Shown piece by piece: positions 18,160 through 26,829 of a stretch of 59,463 nucleotides of DNA (within the stretch, counting starts at the first letter, position 1; each line of letters opens with the position of its first letter). Source of the stretch: Pseudomonadota bacterium (lineage in GTDB: Bacteria > Pseudomonadota > Gammaproteobacteria > Burkholderiales > Rhodocyclaceae); the NCBI GenBank assembly GCA_029780075.1, contig JAKOZI010000155.1:1-59463 (forward strand), in the 5' to 3' direction. The position numbers were made by a program, and so were the translations under genes. The notes beneath the pieces were generated by a model. The model was not told the DNA's origin. It ran no database searches and worked only from the letters and a program-made list of their open reading frames with translations.

Positions 18160-19725
18160 CTACAGGTGGCCGCTGAACGCCTGATGCAGCAGGGATTTTT
18201 TCAGTGCGTCGAGAGCGGTGAGCTTCTGCTGGTAGAGGGATTCTAGGCGTTGTGTTTCTGCAACTAAAGCGTCAAGTATCTTAACGACGCCTTTCTGTTC
18301 CCCAACCTTTGGAAGAGGAACGTTGTATTTCGCTACACTCTTGGCGCCAAGGTTTGGTTGGGCTGCACCATTGTCGTAAAGCTTGATGAGGCTCTTGCCC
18401 ATCGGACTGGTTAGAAAGTAGTACAGGAAACGGCGGTCCATTAATTCCCTAGGGCGAATGATGACCAGAGATGACGCTACGGCTCCCACAGCGAAAGGTT
18501 CGACTAAAGCAGTCTTGCCGAGCGTTGCCCCGCGCAGACAATAGACCAAATCTCCAGGTTGTATCTTTCCGCTTCGGAGCGTATCGAATTTTTCTTTGGT
18601 GATAAAATTCATGTCATTTTCCGAAAGACTTCCGTCTGGCTGAATGTGTCCAGTGTTTATCCACGGAATGCCCGAATCGACATACTCATTACGATTCGGG
18701 TAGTTCTTTCCTCGATCGCCATTTTCAAACGCACACACGTCACCTAGAGCGGCCTCAACCCACCCTTCACCCTGCTCCGTGAAAATGGAGTGCAGATGGC
18801 TTTCAAACAGGGCTCGGGCGTTCTGGAGATTATTTTCAGCGTTGGCTTTGGCAATGGCGATGCCGCAAAACGCTTCGTCGAGGATGGCAGCGATGCGCTG
18901 TTGTTCATGCACACATGTCGGATAGCTCACCGTGAACTTCTCAGTTAAGACGGAGCGAGCAAGCTCAGTTTGCCCGCCACAGCCTTCACCTGCTTTCTTG
19001 ATCTCTTCCTCAATGGCGACGAGCATGTACCCGAAGAAGTCAGGAAAGAACTTATTAGCTATCGGGCGAACAATGGTCACATGCGAATCAACGGTGGTTT
19101 GTTCGGGTGGTTCGTCCCGGATTTGAGCGACGCGGCCTAATGTTCCATTTCCCGTTGAGTTGACCAGCACGTCGCCAACTTGAATGAAGCGTTCACTGCC
19201 AACAGGCTTTACCCCAGCATCATGTCGTCTTGACAGCTCATAGCTGACGCGATGATCTCGGATGCATCTCTGGTTGAGGATGCTAATACCTCCTTGTTCA
19301 ATATATTTTGGCGAAATGCCTCTGTTGAGAAAGGCGCAAACGCTGCCAAGTTTTTCAGCCTGCCACCCGGCTTTGATACCAGCGCCTGGATGTTCGCCCA
19401 CACCCACGAACTCATAAAACACCTGACCCACCCGTTCGATGTGCTCTCTCAGCTTGTCGTGGTTCAATTGCTCGAAAGCGGACAAGTCCATGGTGTAAGG
19501 CAACAGCAGGTCATCGATTTCGTCAAGGATCGAGGCCAGTTCGCGATGGCTGATTTCCTGACCTTCGGCGGCAAACAAGCTCAGGTCGATATCGGAGCCG
19601 GGTTTGTAATTGCCCTTGGCCCGTGAACCGTAGATCACGGCCTTTCTGACCAGGGGATGTTGTGCCAGCACACCGTGAATCTTGCCGATCACCGACGCCG
19701 ACAAACCGAATCGTTGCCCGCTCAT
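18160..19725 (-). CDS. hsdS: MNT nucleotidyltransferase antitoxin fused to type I specificity subunit HsdS
   Basis: One 521-residue open frame carries two proteins normally encoded separately. Residues 1-106 are a minimal nucleotidyltransferase (MNT, HI0073-like) with Gly33-Ser34, Asp45-x-Asp47 (GSRAKG then GSDIDLSLF) and a third Asp80 (YTMDLS), that is, the whole GSx10DxD active site. Residues 118-521 are a complete HsdS: first target-recognition domain (about 118-272), central conserved helices (273-316, HEQQRIAAILDEAF), second recognition domain (about 322-475) and terminal helices (476-521, ending LLHQAFSGHL). The joint is a short Gly-rich linker, VGVGEHPGAGI, where a separate HsdS would begin near KAGWQAEKLG. 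The ATG at 19725 overlaps the HEPN stop (ATGA). The MNT should AMPylate the HEPN protein; HsdS directs HsdM/HsdR to DNA. A one-base error in the A4 run near 19414-19417 is the main alternative explanation for the join. Confidence 0.85.
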   Translation of the reverse strand: MSGQRFGLSASVIGKIHGVLAQHPLVRKAVIYGSRAKGNYKPGSDIDLSLFAAEGQEISHRELASILDEIDDLLLPYTMDLSAFEQLNHDKLREHIERVGQVFYEFVGVGEHPGAGIKAGWQAEKLGSVCAFLNRGISPKYIEQGGISILNQRCIRDHRVSYELSRRHDAGVKPVGSERFIQVGDVLVNSTGNGTLGRVAQIRDEPPEQTTVDSHVTIVRPIANKFFPDFFGYMLVAIEEEIKKAGEGCGGQTELARSVLTEKFTVSYPTCVHEQQRIAAILDEAFCGIAIAKANAENNLQNARALFESHLHSIFTEQGEGWVEAALGDVCAFENGDRGKNYPNRNEYVDSGIPWINTGHIQPDGSLSENDMNFITKEKFDTLRSGKIQPGDLVYCLRGATLGKTALVEPFAVGAVASSLVIIRPRELMDRRFLYYFLTSPMGKSLIKLYDNGAAQPNLGAKSVAKYNVPLPKVGEQKGVVKILDALVAETQRLESLYQQKLTALDALKKSLLHQAFSGHL

Positions 19726-20141
19726 GCGCGCTCGTACAGGGGAATGAAGTGCGTGTGCATCGCGACAAAGGAGGCATGGAATTGATCGCAAACAGCCTCG
19801 ACAATTCGCCGGACGGTGGCTTCGTCATAAACGTGCGAGGTGAGGTTTCTTGCTTTGATCATGGCCATCCAGACTTCGCCGTCGGCAATCAATCCCCGCT
19901 TGAACGCTTCCCGAGTGCTGTCCTTTGACCCGAGCAATCCCGTAGTTCCCCCTTCTTCCTCCAGGTAATCCTTCAAGACGTTCCAGGCCAGTTCATGAAC
20001 CATTTCAAAGGACTGGATCAGTCCCTTCGCTTCGAGGCGCGAAAGCGCACGCGATTCATGCAGGGCAACCTCGTCGCTCAATTCGTGCAGCGCCCGGGTG
20101 AAATTATCGAAGCGCTGCTTCCAGCGAATATCCTGTGTCAC
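19722..20141 (-). CDS. HEPN-domain toxin (HI0074-like, nucleotidyltransferase substrate-binding family)
   Basis: A 139-residue all-helical HEPN protein, matching the 'nucleotidyltransferase substrate binding protein' family (HI0074). It retains the active RNase motif R-x4-H-x-Y at Arg98, His103 and Tyr105 (RNLTSHVY). In the characterised HEPN-MNT systems, HEPN is a toxic RNase and the MNT partner neutralises it by adding AMP units to the motif tyrosine. Here the partner MNT is the N-terminal domain of the next protein. The start is GTG overlapping the hsdM stop (GTGA), and the stop overlaps the MNT-HsdS start (ATGA), so its synthesis is locked between M and S subunits. Confidence 0.9.
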   Translation of the reverse strand: MTQDIRWKQRFDNFTRALHELSDEVALHESRALSRLEAKGLIQSFEMVHELAWNVLKDYLEEEGGTTGLLGSKDSTREAFKRGLIADGEVWMAMIKARNLTSHVYDEATVRRIVEAVCDQFHASFVAMHTHFIPLYERA

Positions 20142-21616
20142 GCGGCATTCTCCTTCCCCGCCTTGAGTAGCTGTGCGATTTTGCTCAGGACGGCGGCCGC
20201 CTCCGCATCGAGCGCGGCGATCTCGTCGATGATTTCCTGCGGGCTGCGGTGGGTCACGGCCTCGCCGCCATTCGGGTTTTTGACCGACAGGTCGAAGGTT
20301 GCCTTGTCGACCGCCGCCACGTCCACGCTCCAGCTCTTCGGCGAGTCGGCCCTGGTCGCCTGCAACTCGACAAACTCTGCCAGGTCGGCATCGTTGAGCG
20401 GATTGGTCTTGCCGAGGTTGCGGCCAGGATCAAGCTGGTAATACCAGACCTTGCGCGTCGGCGCTCCCTTTTCGAAGAAGAGCACGACGGTCTTGACGCC
20501 GGCGCCCTGGAACGTGCCCCCAGGGCAATCAAGGACGCTATGCAGGTTGCAGCTTTCCAGCAGCAGCTTGCGCAGACTCACCGAGGCGTTGTCGGTGTTC
20601 GACAGGAAGGTGTTCTTGATGACCACACCCGCCCGACCGCCGGCCTTGAGCATCTTGATGAAGTGCTGCAGGAACAGAAACGCCGTCTCGCCGGTGCGGA
20701 TCGGGAAGTTCTGCTGCACTTCCTTGCGCTCCTTGCCACCGAAGGGCGGATTGGCGACGATCACGTCCATCTGGTCCTTCGGCTGAACGTCGGCGAGGTT
20801 TTCGGTCAGGGTGTTGGTGTGTACGATGTTCGGCGCGTCGATGCCGTGCAGGATCATGTTCATGATCGCGATGACAAAGGCCAGCGACTTTTTCTCCTTG
20901 CCGTAGAAGGTCCGTTCCTGCAGGGTCTTCAGGTCGCTGGTGGTCAGGTCTGGCTGCGCCTTGAGGGTGTCGAAGGCCTCGCACAGGAAGCCCGCCGAAC
21001 CGACGGCGCCGTCGTAGATACGCTCGCCGATGCTGGGTTTGACCACCCGCACGATGGCGCGGATCAGCGGGCGAGGGGTGTAGTACTCACCGCCGTTGCG
21101 CCCGGCGTTGCCCATGTTCCTGATCTTCGCTTCGTAGAGATGCGACAGCTCATGCTTCTCGCTCTGCGAGCGAAAGCGCAGTTCGTCGATGTGGTCGATG
21201 ATGTTGCGCAGGTTGTAGCCGCTGTGGATCTTGTTCTTGATCTCGCCAAAGATTTGCCCGATCTTGTACTCGATGGTGTTCGGCCCGCTGGCGCGCTGCC
21301 GGAAGCCTTGCAGGTAAGGGAAGAGCCGGCGATCGACGAAGTCGCGCAGATCGTCGCCGGTCATCGCCTGATGGTGGTCGAGCCTGCCTTCGGCATCCTT
21401 GGGTGCGGCCCAGCTCTCCCAGCGGTAGGGCTCGGCGAGGATGAAGACGTAGCGCTTTCCCTCCAACTCGGCTTCCATGGCCTTGTCCTGCTCCAGGCCG
21501 TCGAGGTACTTCAGGAACAGCAGCCATGAGGTCTGCTCGGTGTAGTCCAGCTCGGTGGTGCAGCCGGCCTCTTTCCAGAGAACGTCGTCGATGTTTTTGA
21601 ACGCTTGTTCGAACAT
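20138..21616 (-). CDS. hsdM: type I DNA methyltransferase subunit HsdM
   Basis: A 492-residue N6-adenine methyltransferase subunit. The N-terminal HsdM_N helical domain is visible (MFEQAFKNIDDVLWKEAG). The AdoMet-binding motif I is DGAVGSAGFL starting at Asp202, a variant of the more usual DPAxGTGGFL, and motif IV NPPF begins at Asn289. With HsdS it methylates the host site, and with HsdR it restricts unmodified DNA. The start is fixed by AGAGGA upstream of ATG 21616; the open frame continues upstream to 21892 without family similarity. It heads the unit hsdM-HEPN-MNT::hsdS. Confidence 0.95.
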   Translation of the reverse strand: MFEQAFKNIDDVLWKEAGCTTELDYTEQTSWLLFLKYLDGLEQDKAMEAELEGKRYVFILAEPYRWESWAAPKDAEGRLDHHQAMTGDDLRDFVDRRLFPYLQGFRQRASGPNTIEYKIGQIFGEIKNKIHSGYNLRNIIDHIDELRFRSQSEKHELSHLYEAKIRNMGNAGRNGGEYYTPRPLIRAIVRVVKPSIGERIYDGAVGSAGFLCEAFDTLKAQPDLTTSDLKTLQERTFYGKEKKSLAFVIAIMNMILHGIDAPNIVHTNTLTENLADVQPKDQMDVIVANPPFGGKERKEVQQNFPIRTGETAFLFLQHFIKMLKAGGRAGVVIKNTFLSNTDNASVSLRKLLLESCNLHSVLDCPGGTFQGAGVKTVVLFFEKGAPTRKVWYYQLDPGRNLGKTNPLNDADLAEFVELQATRADSPKSWSVDVAAVDKATFDLSVKNPNGGEAVTHRSPQEIIDEIAALDAEAAAVLSKIAQLLKAGKENAA

Positions 21617-21689
21617 TTGCGTTTTCCTCTCCTGCCAAGAAAAGAGCTGTCCCCACTTCCGATAACGAAAACAGCCAACCGGATTTCTT

Positions 21690-23135
21690 TCAAATTGAGA
21701 ACGGGGGCAGGGGGCGCACGCGGACCTTGCCGGCCTGCAGAAATTTGTTGAGGGTGCGGTAGATCTCGGGATCAAATTTGCGGGTCGTGGGTCCCTGCGC
21801 CAGAGACGCCTGCAAGGCATCCTCGCTGTGTAGCGTGGCCACGAGGCGCCAGCGGTCGACCAGGTGGTGGTCTTCACGCATGCCGAATTCATCCTGCTCG
21901 ATCAGCAGCACCGGCCCCTTGTAGGGCCAGGCCTTGACCTTGAACTTGGCCAGGGCAGTCATCAACCGGACGCTGTGCAGCCCGACGGCTTCCTTGCCCA
22001 TGCACACGCCCCGGCAGTTCTTTTGCCGATAGGCGGTGCAGGCTCCCGCCTGTGCGGCGTCCTCGAGACCGAGCTGTCGGGGACACAGATGCTGGGCATC
22101 AGCCAGTGTCCGCAGGCTGCGCATGGCCTCTCGGCGATTCGGGTAAAGGCCGAACAGGTCGTCAGCCGTAGCGAAATCGATATCCTGTGAAAAAACGAGT
22201 TGCGGTCGGAAGTCACCCTCCGCAAGTTTCCGGAGTTGCCACGAACAGAGCTCGGTGGCCGCCACGCGATTATGCTGGCCGCGACGCGTGGCGGGATGTG
22301 CCGGGCCGTCAGGCGACGCCGAGCTGGCAAGTTCGATCGCGCGCAGACGTGCCCCCAATTCGCCGGCGGCGTCACGCCACTCGATTCTCCAGGTGTTGCG
22401 GAACAGCACCGTGTCGCGGTTGCCGATCGTAAAGTGCGCCAGAACCTGCTGGCGAAGATTGCTGCTGTGCCGGACCAGCAGCAGGTGATCGTGCTCATCG
22501 TACAGCGCGTAGGCGCCCGCCGCTTCGGGTAAATCGTCGAGCAGCGCGGCGTCGATCTGCGCCGGCAGGTGCGGGCGGCCGACAATGGACGTCACCGCGT
22601 CCCGGATGGCATCGACCGGCAGCAGCCGGTGCCAGCACTGCCACAAGTCCCAGAGTACGCGCGCGTCGGCCAGCGCGCGATGGCGATCACCGGCCACGCT
22701 GAGACCATGCCGCTCAACCAGGGTATCGAGGTTGTGCCGGTAATGCTGGGGAAACAGCTTGCGCGACAGTTTGACGGTGCATAAGCTGGGCGCCCGGAAA
22801 TCCATCCCCAGCCGCCTGAACTCGGACTTCAGGAAACCATAGTCGAAGCGCGCGTTATGGGCGATGAACAAGCGTCCGCGCAGACGGTCGAGCAGCGCAG
22901 GAGCCACCTCACGAAAAGGGGGGGCGGAGTCGAGCATCGCGTCATCTATGCCGGTTAGCCCGGTGATGAAAGGAGAAAGCGGCTTTTCCGGATTGACCAG
23001 CATGCTCCATTCGCGTGTCCCGCTCTGATCGACTTCGATCAGGCCGATTTCAATGATTCGGTCATTCGCGAAATTGGCGCCGCTGGTCTCCAGGTCGACA
23101 AAAATCAGGGGTTCCGGGGCGAGGAAGGCGTTCAT
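21690..23135 (-). CDS. DEDDh exonuclease (DnaQ-like) with degenerate GIY-YIG domain
   Basis: A 481-residue protein of the 'exonuclease plus UvrC-like' architecture. Residues 1-175 are a DnaQ-type 3'-5' exonuclease: Asp14 and Glu16 in FVDLETSG, HNARFD, and HRALADARV supply the DEDDh set. Residues about 205-290 align with the GIY-YIG nuclease, but the GIY motif reads GAY and the YIG motif reads LVR, so that nuclease centre appears dead. The C-terminal part resembles the UvrC/Cho extension, with a cysteine cluster (CPRQLGLED then CTAYRQKNCRGVCMG). A role in DNA repair or proofreading is inferred. It is on the same strand and upstream of hsdM, 73 bases away. Confidence 0.88.
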   Translation of the reverse strand: MNAFLAPEPLIFVDLETSGANFANDRIIEIGLIEVDQSGTREWSMLVNPEKPLSPFITGLTGIDDAMLDSAPPFREVAPALLDRLRGRLFIAHNARFDYGFLKSEFRRLGMDFRAPSLCTVKLSRKLFPQHYRHNLDTLVERHGLSVAGDRHRALADARVLWDLWQCWHRLLPVDAIRDAVTSIVGRPHLPAQIDAALLDDLPEAAGAYALYDEHDHLLLVRHSSNLRQQVLAHFTIGNRDTVLFRNTWRIEWRDAAGELGARLRAIELASSASPDGPAHPATRRGQHNRVAATELCSWQLRKLAEGDFRPQLVFSQDIDFATADDLFGLYPNRREAMRSLRTLADAQHLCPRQLGLEDAAQAGACTAYRQKNCRGVCMGKEAVGLHSVRLMTALAKFKVKAWPYKGPVLLIEQDEFGMREDHHLVDRWRLVATLHSEDALQASLAQGPTTRKFDPEIYRTLNKFLQAGKVRVRPLPPFSI

Positions 23136-23237
23136 CGACAGTTTCGCCTCGGCGGCGCCAAAGGAGGTCGCAGCACGGCAGAGTGCCCGACTATCACCGA
23201 AAAGCAGCTCGCCGGACCGACAGGACGGCGCGGCAAC

Positions 23238-24122
23238 TCAGTGGTCCGCGGCCTTCGCCACGGTAGTGATGGCCTCGGCAAAAACCTCGGTCAGGGCCAA
23301 GGGAAAGTCATGCGCCATTCCTTCGATCACCCGCATCCGGGCGCCAGGGATGTGGGCCGCGACATCGTAACCACAGGCGACCGGGATCAGCGGATCGTCG
23401 GCCCCATGCAGGACCAGCGTCGGTACCCGAATCGTTGCCAGCAAGGTGCGCCGATCACCGCTGGCCAGAAAGGCTGCCAGTTGACGCGTGACACCGCGCG
23501 GGTGGAAGCCGCGCTCGTGCTCCTCGACGAACAGGCTCCGCAGGCGCTGCGGACAGCTTGGAAACTCGGGGCTGGCCACCGCCAGCTGGCGCCTGATAGC
23601 GTCCTCCACCAGCGATTCCTGGTCGCGCGTCGCCGGCAGCGGTGCAAACAGCGCTTGTGCCGCCGCGGGAGTTGGTGGCGGCAGGTCGGGATGACTGCTG
23701 GTGGACATGATGCTGGTCAGCGACATCGTGCGCTCTGGATACAGGGCAGCGACGATCTGCGCGATGGCGCCACCCATTGACGCGCCGACGATGTGGGCCT
23801 TCGGGATTCCCAGCGCATCCAGCAGGCCGACACAGTCCGCCGCCATGTCTTCGAGGGAGTAAGCTGCGGTCAGCGGCATGCCTCTGCGCAGTGCAGCGCC
23901 AATATCAGGCACCCCGGCTGTATCGAACTTGCTCGACAGGCCGCAGTCCCGGTTGTCAAAACGGATGACTCGATAACCGTGGTCCACGAGCGCTTGGCAG
24001 AGTTCAATGTTCCAGCGCCCCAGTTGTGCGCCGAGCCCCATGATCAGCAGAATGGTCGGCGCCGACTCATCACCGAAGGATTCGTATTCGATTTGAAGAT
24101 TGTTGGCCGTAACTTGTGGCAT
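23238..24122 (-). CDS. alpha/beta-fold hydrolase
   Basis: A 294-residue alpha/beta hydrolase. It has the oxyanion segment LLIMGLGAQLGRW, the RFDNRDCGLSS strand-turn typical of esterase and carboxylesterase relatives, the nucleophile elbow GASMGG with Ser as nucleophile, HGADDPLIP supplying the acid and GMAHDFP supplying the His. The substrate cannot be told from sequence; relatives are annotated as esterases, AknE/RdmC-like methylesterases or haloperoxidase-like. The start at 24122 (MPQVTANN) lacks a strong ribosome site, and the frame is open to 24203. It is convergent to nothing and lies about 90 bases from the end of purM. Confidence 0.88.
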   Translation of the reverse strand: MPQVTANNLQIEYESFGDESAPTILLIMGLGAQLGRWNIELCQALVDHGYRVIRFDNRDCGLSSKFDTAGVPDIGAALRRGMPLTAAYSLEDMAADCVGLLDALGIPKAHIVGASMGGAIAQIVAALYPERTMSLTSIMSTSSHPDLPPPTPAAAQALFAPLPATRDQESLVEDAIRRQLAVASPEFPSCPQRLRSLFVEEHERGFHPRGVTRQLAAFLASGDRRTLLATIRVPTLVLHGADDPLIPVACGYDVAAHIPGARMRVIEGMAHDFPLALTEVFAEAITTVAKAADH

Positions 24123-24209
24123 AGAGAAAAAGGTCCGGCAGCTAGTCGACTTCGTATAATTGATATTATGTAAACTTGAGGATGCACCTATGCAACGGTG
24201 CAATCGCCG

Positions 24210-25256
<1,047 letters not shown>

Positions 25257-25298
25257 CTTGTAGCTGGTCCCGAGCAAGGCTGGCGACTGCCGCGCAGT

Positions 25299-25306
25299 GG
25301 TAGAAT
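25299..25306 (+). promoter_or_regulatory. possible extended -10 promoter for hda
   Basis: TGGTAGAAT is an extended -10 element (TG-n-TAGAAT) about 100 bases before the hda start. No good -35 is seen, so the call is tentative. Confidence 0.35.
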
Positions 25307-25406
25307 GCGGCACGGCACCCTGATCGCCTGAAAAGCGCAATCTTATCCGAAATGACCATCCCGCGTGCTGCTCGTAGCGCCCACATCTGAGTTCAAGCCA
25401 TTCCCG

Positions 25407-26060
25407 ATGCGCCAGTTGATCCTTGATTTGCTGCCCGAAGCTCCCCCGAGTTTCGAGAATTTTGTCGCCGGCAGCAACGCTGAAACGCTGACGGGACTGG
25501 CCGCGTGGCTGGCGCCAGCCAACAGCGAGTCGCTGTTTTTCATCTGGGGTGACGCAGGAGCCGGCAAGTCGCATCTCCTGCAGGCGTGCCAGGCGCCCTA
25601 CTACGATGCCCGGCTTGACCCCGAGCTGGAAAGCCTGGATCCGGTGGCGGACTTCTGTGCTGTGGACAACGTCGAGGCGCTCGGTGGGAGCGGACAGATT
25701 GTGCTCTTCAACCTGATCAATCGTCTGCGGGCCAGCGCTGGGCGCCTGCTCGCTGCGGCCAGCGTGCCACCCTTGCGACTGACCCTGCGGGAAGATCTGC
25801 GCACGCGCCTCGGTAGCGGCCTGCTGTACCGCTTGCAACCCTTGAGCGACGCCGAGAAGCTGACGACACTCGTCGAGCAGGCCAATGCCCGCGGCCTGGT
25901 CCTGCCTCCCGAAGCGTTCAACTTTTTCTTTTCACGTGCGCCACGGGATATGCGTAGCCTCATGGCCTTGCTCGTGGCGATTGATCGTTACTCGCTGGAG
26001 CAGAAGCGCCCAATCACCCTGCCGCTGCTGCGAGAGGTTCTGCAGTCCCTGAATTTCTGA
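25407..26060 (+). CDS. hda: DnaA regulatory inactivator Hda
   Basis: A 217-residue DnaA-related AAA+ protein. The N-terminus [22 protein letters not shown] holds a QLxLxL-type clamp-binding motif, followed by the Walker [14 protein letters not shown]. Hda on the DNA-loaded beta clamp stimulates ATP hydrolysis by DnaA and so prevents re-initiation. It lacks the DNA-binding domain of DnaA. The ATG at 25407 is chosen because it puts the clamp motif at the very N-terminus; the open frame from 25365 would bury it. Followed by a HAD phosphatase gene after 19 bases. Confidence 0.93.
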   Translation: MRQLILDLLPEAPPSFENFVAGSNAETLTGLAAWLAPANSESLFFIWGDAGAGKSHLLQACQAPYYDARLDPELESLDPVADFCAVDNVEALGGSGQIVLFNLINRLRASAGRLLAAASVPPLRLTLREDLRTRLGSGLLYRLQPLSDAEKLTTLVEQANARGLVLPPEAFNFFFSRAPRDMRSLMALLVAIDRYSLEQKRPITLPLLREVLQSLNF

Positions 26061-26079
26061 TCTGCCCGAAAGCCATACG

Positions 26080-26745
26080 ATGGACCTTGCCCTGTTCGAC
26101 CTCGACAACACGCTGATCGCCGGTGACAGCGACTTTGAATGGGCGCAGTTCCTGATCGCCAAGGGGATTCTCGACCGCGCGCTGTACGAAGCCAGGAACA
26201 TCGAGTTCTACGAGCAATACAAGGCGGGGACACTCGATATCGACGTCTTTCTCGATTTCCAGTTACAGCCGCTGTCGCGCTACCCGCGTGCTTTGCTCGA
26301 CACCTGGCGGTGCGAATTCATGTCCCGACATATCCTGCCGCTGGTCGGCGACAAGGCGCGGGCGCTGGTCCGCGAGCATCGCGAACGCGGCGCCCTGTGC
26401 GCCATTGTTACCGCTACCAACAGCTTCGTCACCGGACCAATCATCCACGAGTTCGGGATCGCGCATCTGATCGCCACCATCCCGGCACAGGTGAATGGCC
26501 AATTCACCGGACAGCCGCGGGGCACGCCATCGTTTCGCGAAGGCAAGATCACCCGCGTCGAGAGTTGGCTCGAGGCGATGGGCCTCTGGTGGAGCAGTTT
26601 CGAGCGCTCGTGGTTCTACAGCGACTCACAAAACGACCTGCCGTTGCTGTCCAGGGTCAGCAACCCGGTGGCCGTTGATCCCGACCCTACCCTGTGCGCA
26701 CACGCGGAGGCCGCCGGATGGCCGGTGATCAGCCTCCGCAGTTGA
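26080..26745 (+). CDS. HAD-superfamily IB phosphatase (SerB-like)
   Basis: A 221-residue haloacid-dehalogenase-type phosphatase. Motif I is DLALFDLDNTL with nucleophile Asp7 and acid Asp9, motif II is in AIVTATNSF, and motif III/IV is in YSDSQNDLPLL. The pattern matches subfamily IB (TIGR01490-like), related to phosphoserine phosphatase. The substrate is unknown. In related betaproteobacteria a gene of this type usually lies between hda and pcnB, as here. Confidence 0.9.
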   Translation: MDLALFDLDNTLIAGDSDFEWAQFLIAKGILDRALYEARNIEFYEQYKAGTLDIDVFLDFQLQPLSRYPRALLDTWRCEFMSRHILPLVGDKARALVREHRERGALCAIVTATNSFVTGPIIHEFGIAHLIATIPAQVNGQFTGQPRGTPSFREGKITRVESWLEAMGLWWSSFERSWFYSDSQNDLPLLSRVSNPVAVDPDPTLCAHAEAAGWPVISLRS

Positions 26746-26829
26746 GCAATTGGCCAATCTAGGACTTCCGACCAGCGTAATATCCGCTATCATGCCGCGC
26801 CTACAGCGCAAGACAATAAACCACCAGCG

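Noticed and set aside
19209-19415. A separate 68-codon frame at the MNT/HsdS junction (MSSWVWANIQ) as an overlapping gene
   Set aside because: It is in another frame with no similarity; its ATG exists only because the junction sequence contains TTTATGAG.
20249-21529. 426-codon plus-strand frame opposite hsdM
   Set aside because: Shadow of HsdM codons; no ribosome site or domain.
21617-21689. Possible repeat element (GTGGGGACAG) before hsdM
   Set aside because: Only one copy is seen in the window, so it cannot be supported as a repeat.
25257-25838. In-frame extension of purM across the hda gene
   Set aside because: It runs antisense to hda and [12 protein letters not shown] at 25256 is the standard N-terminus.
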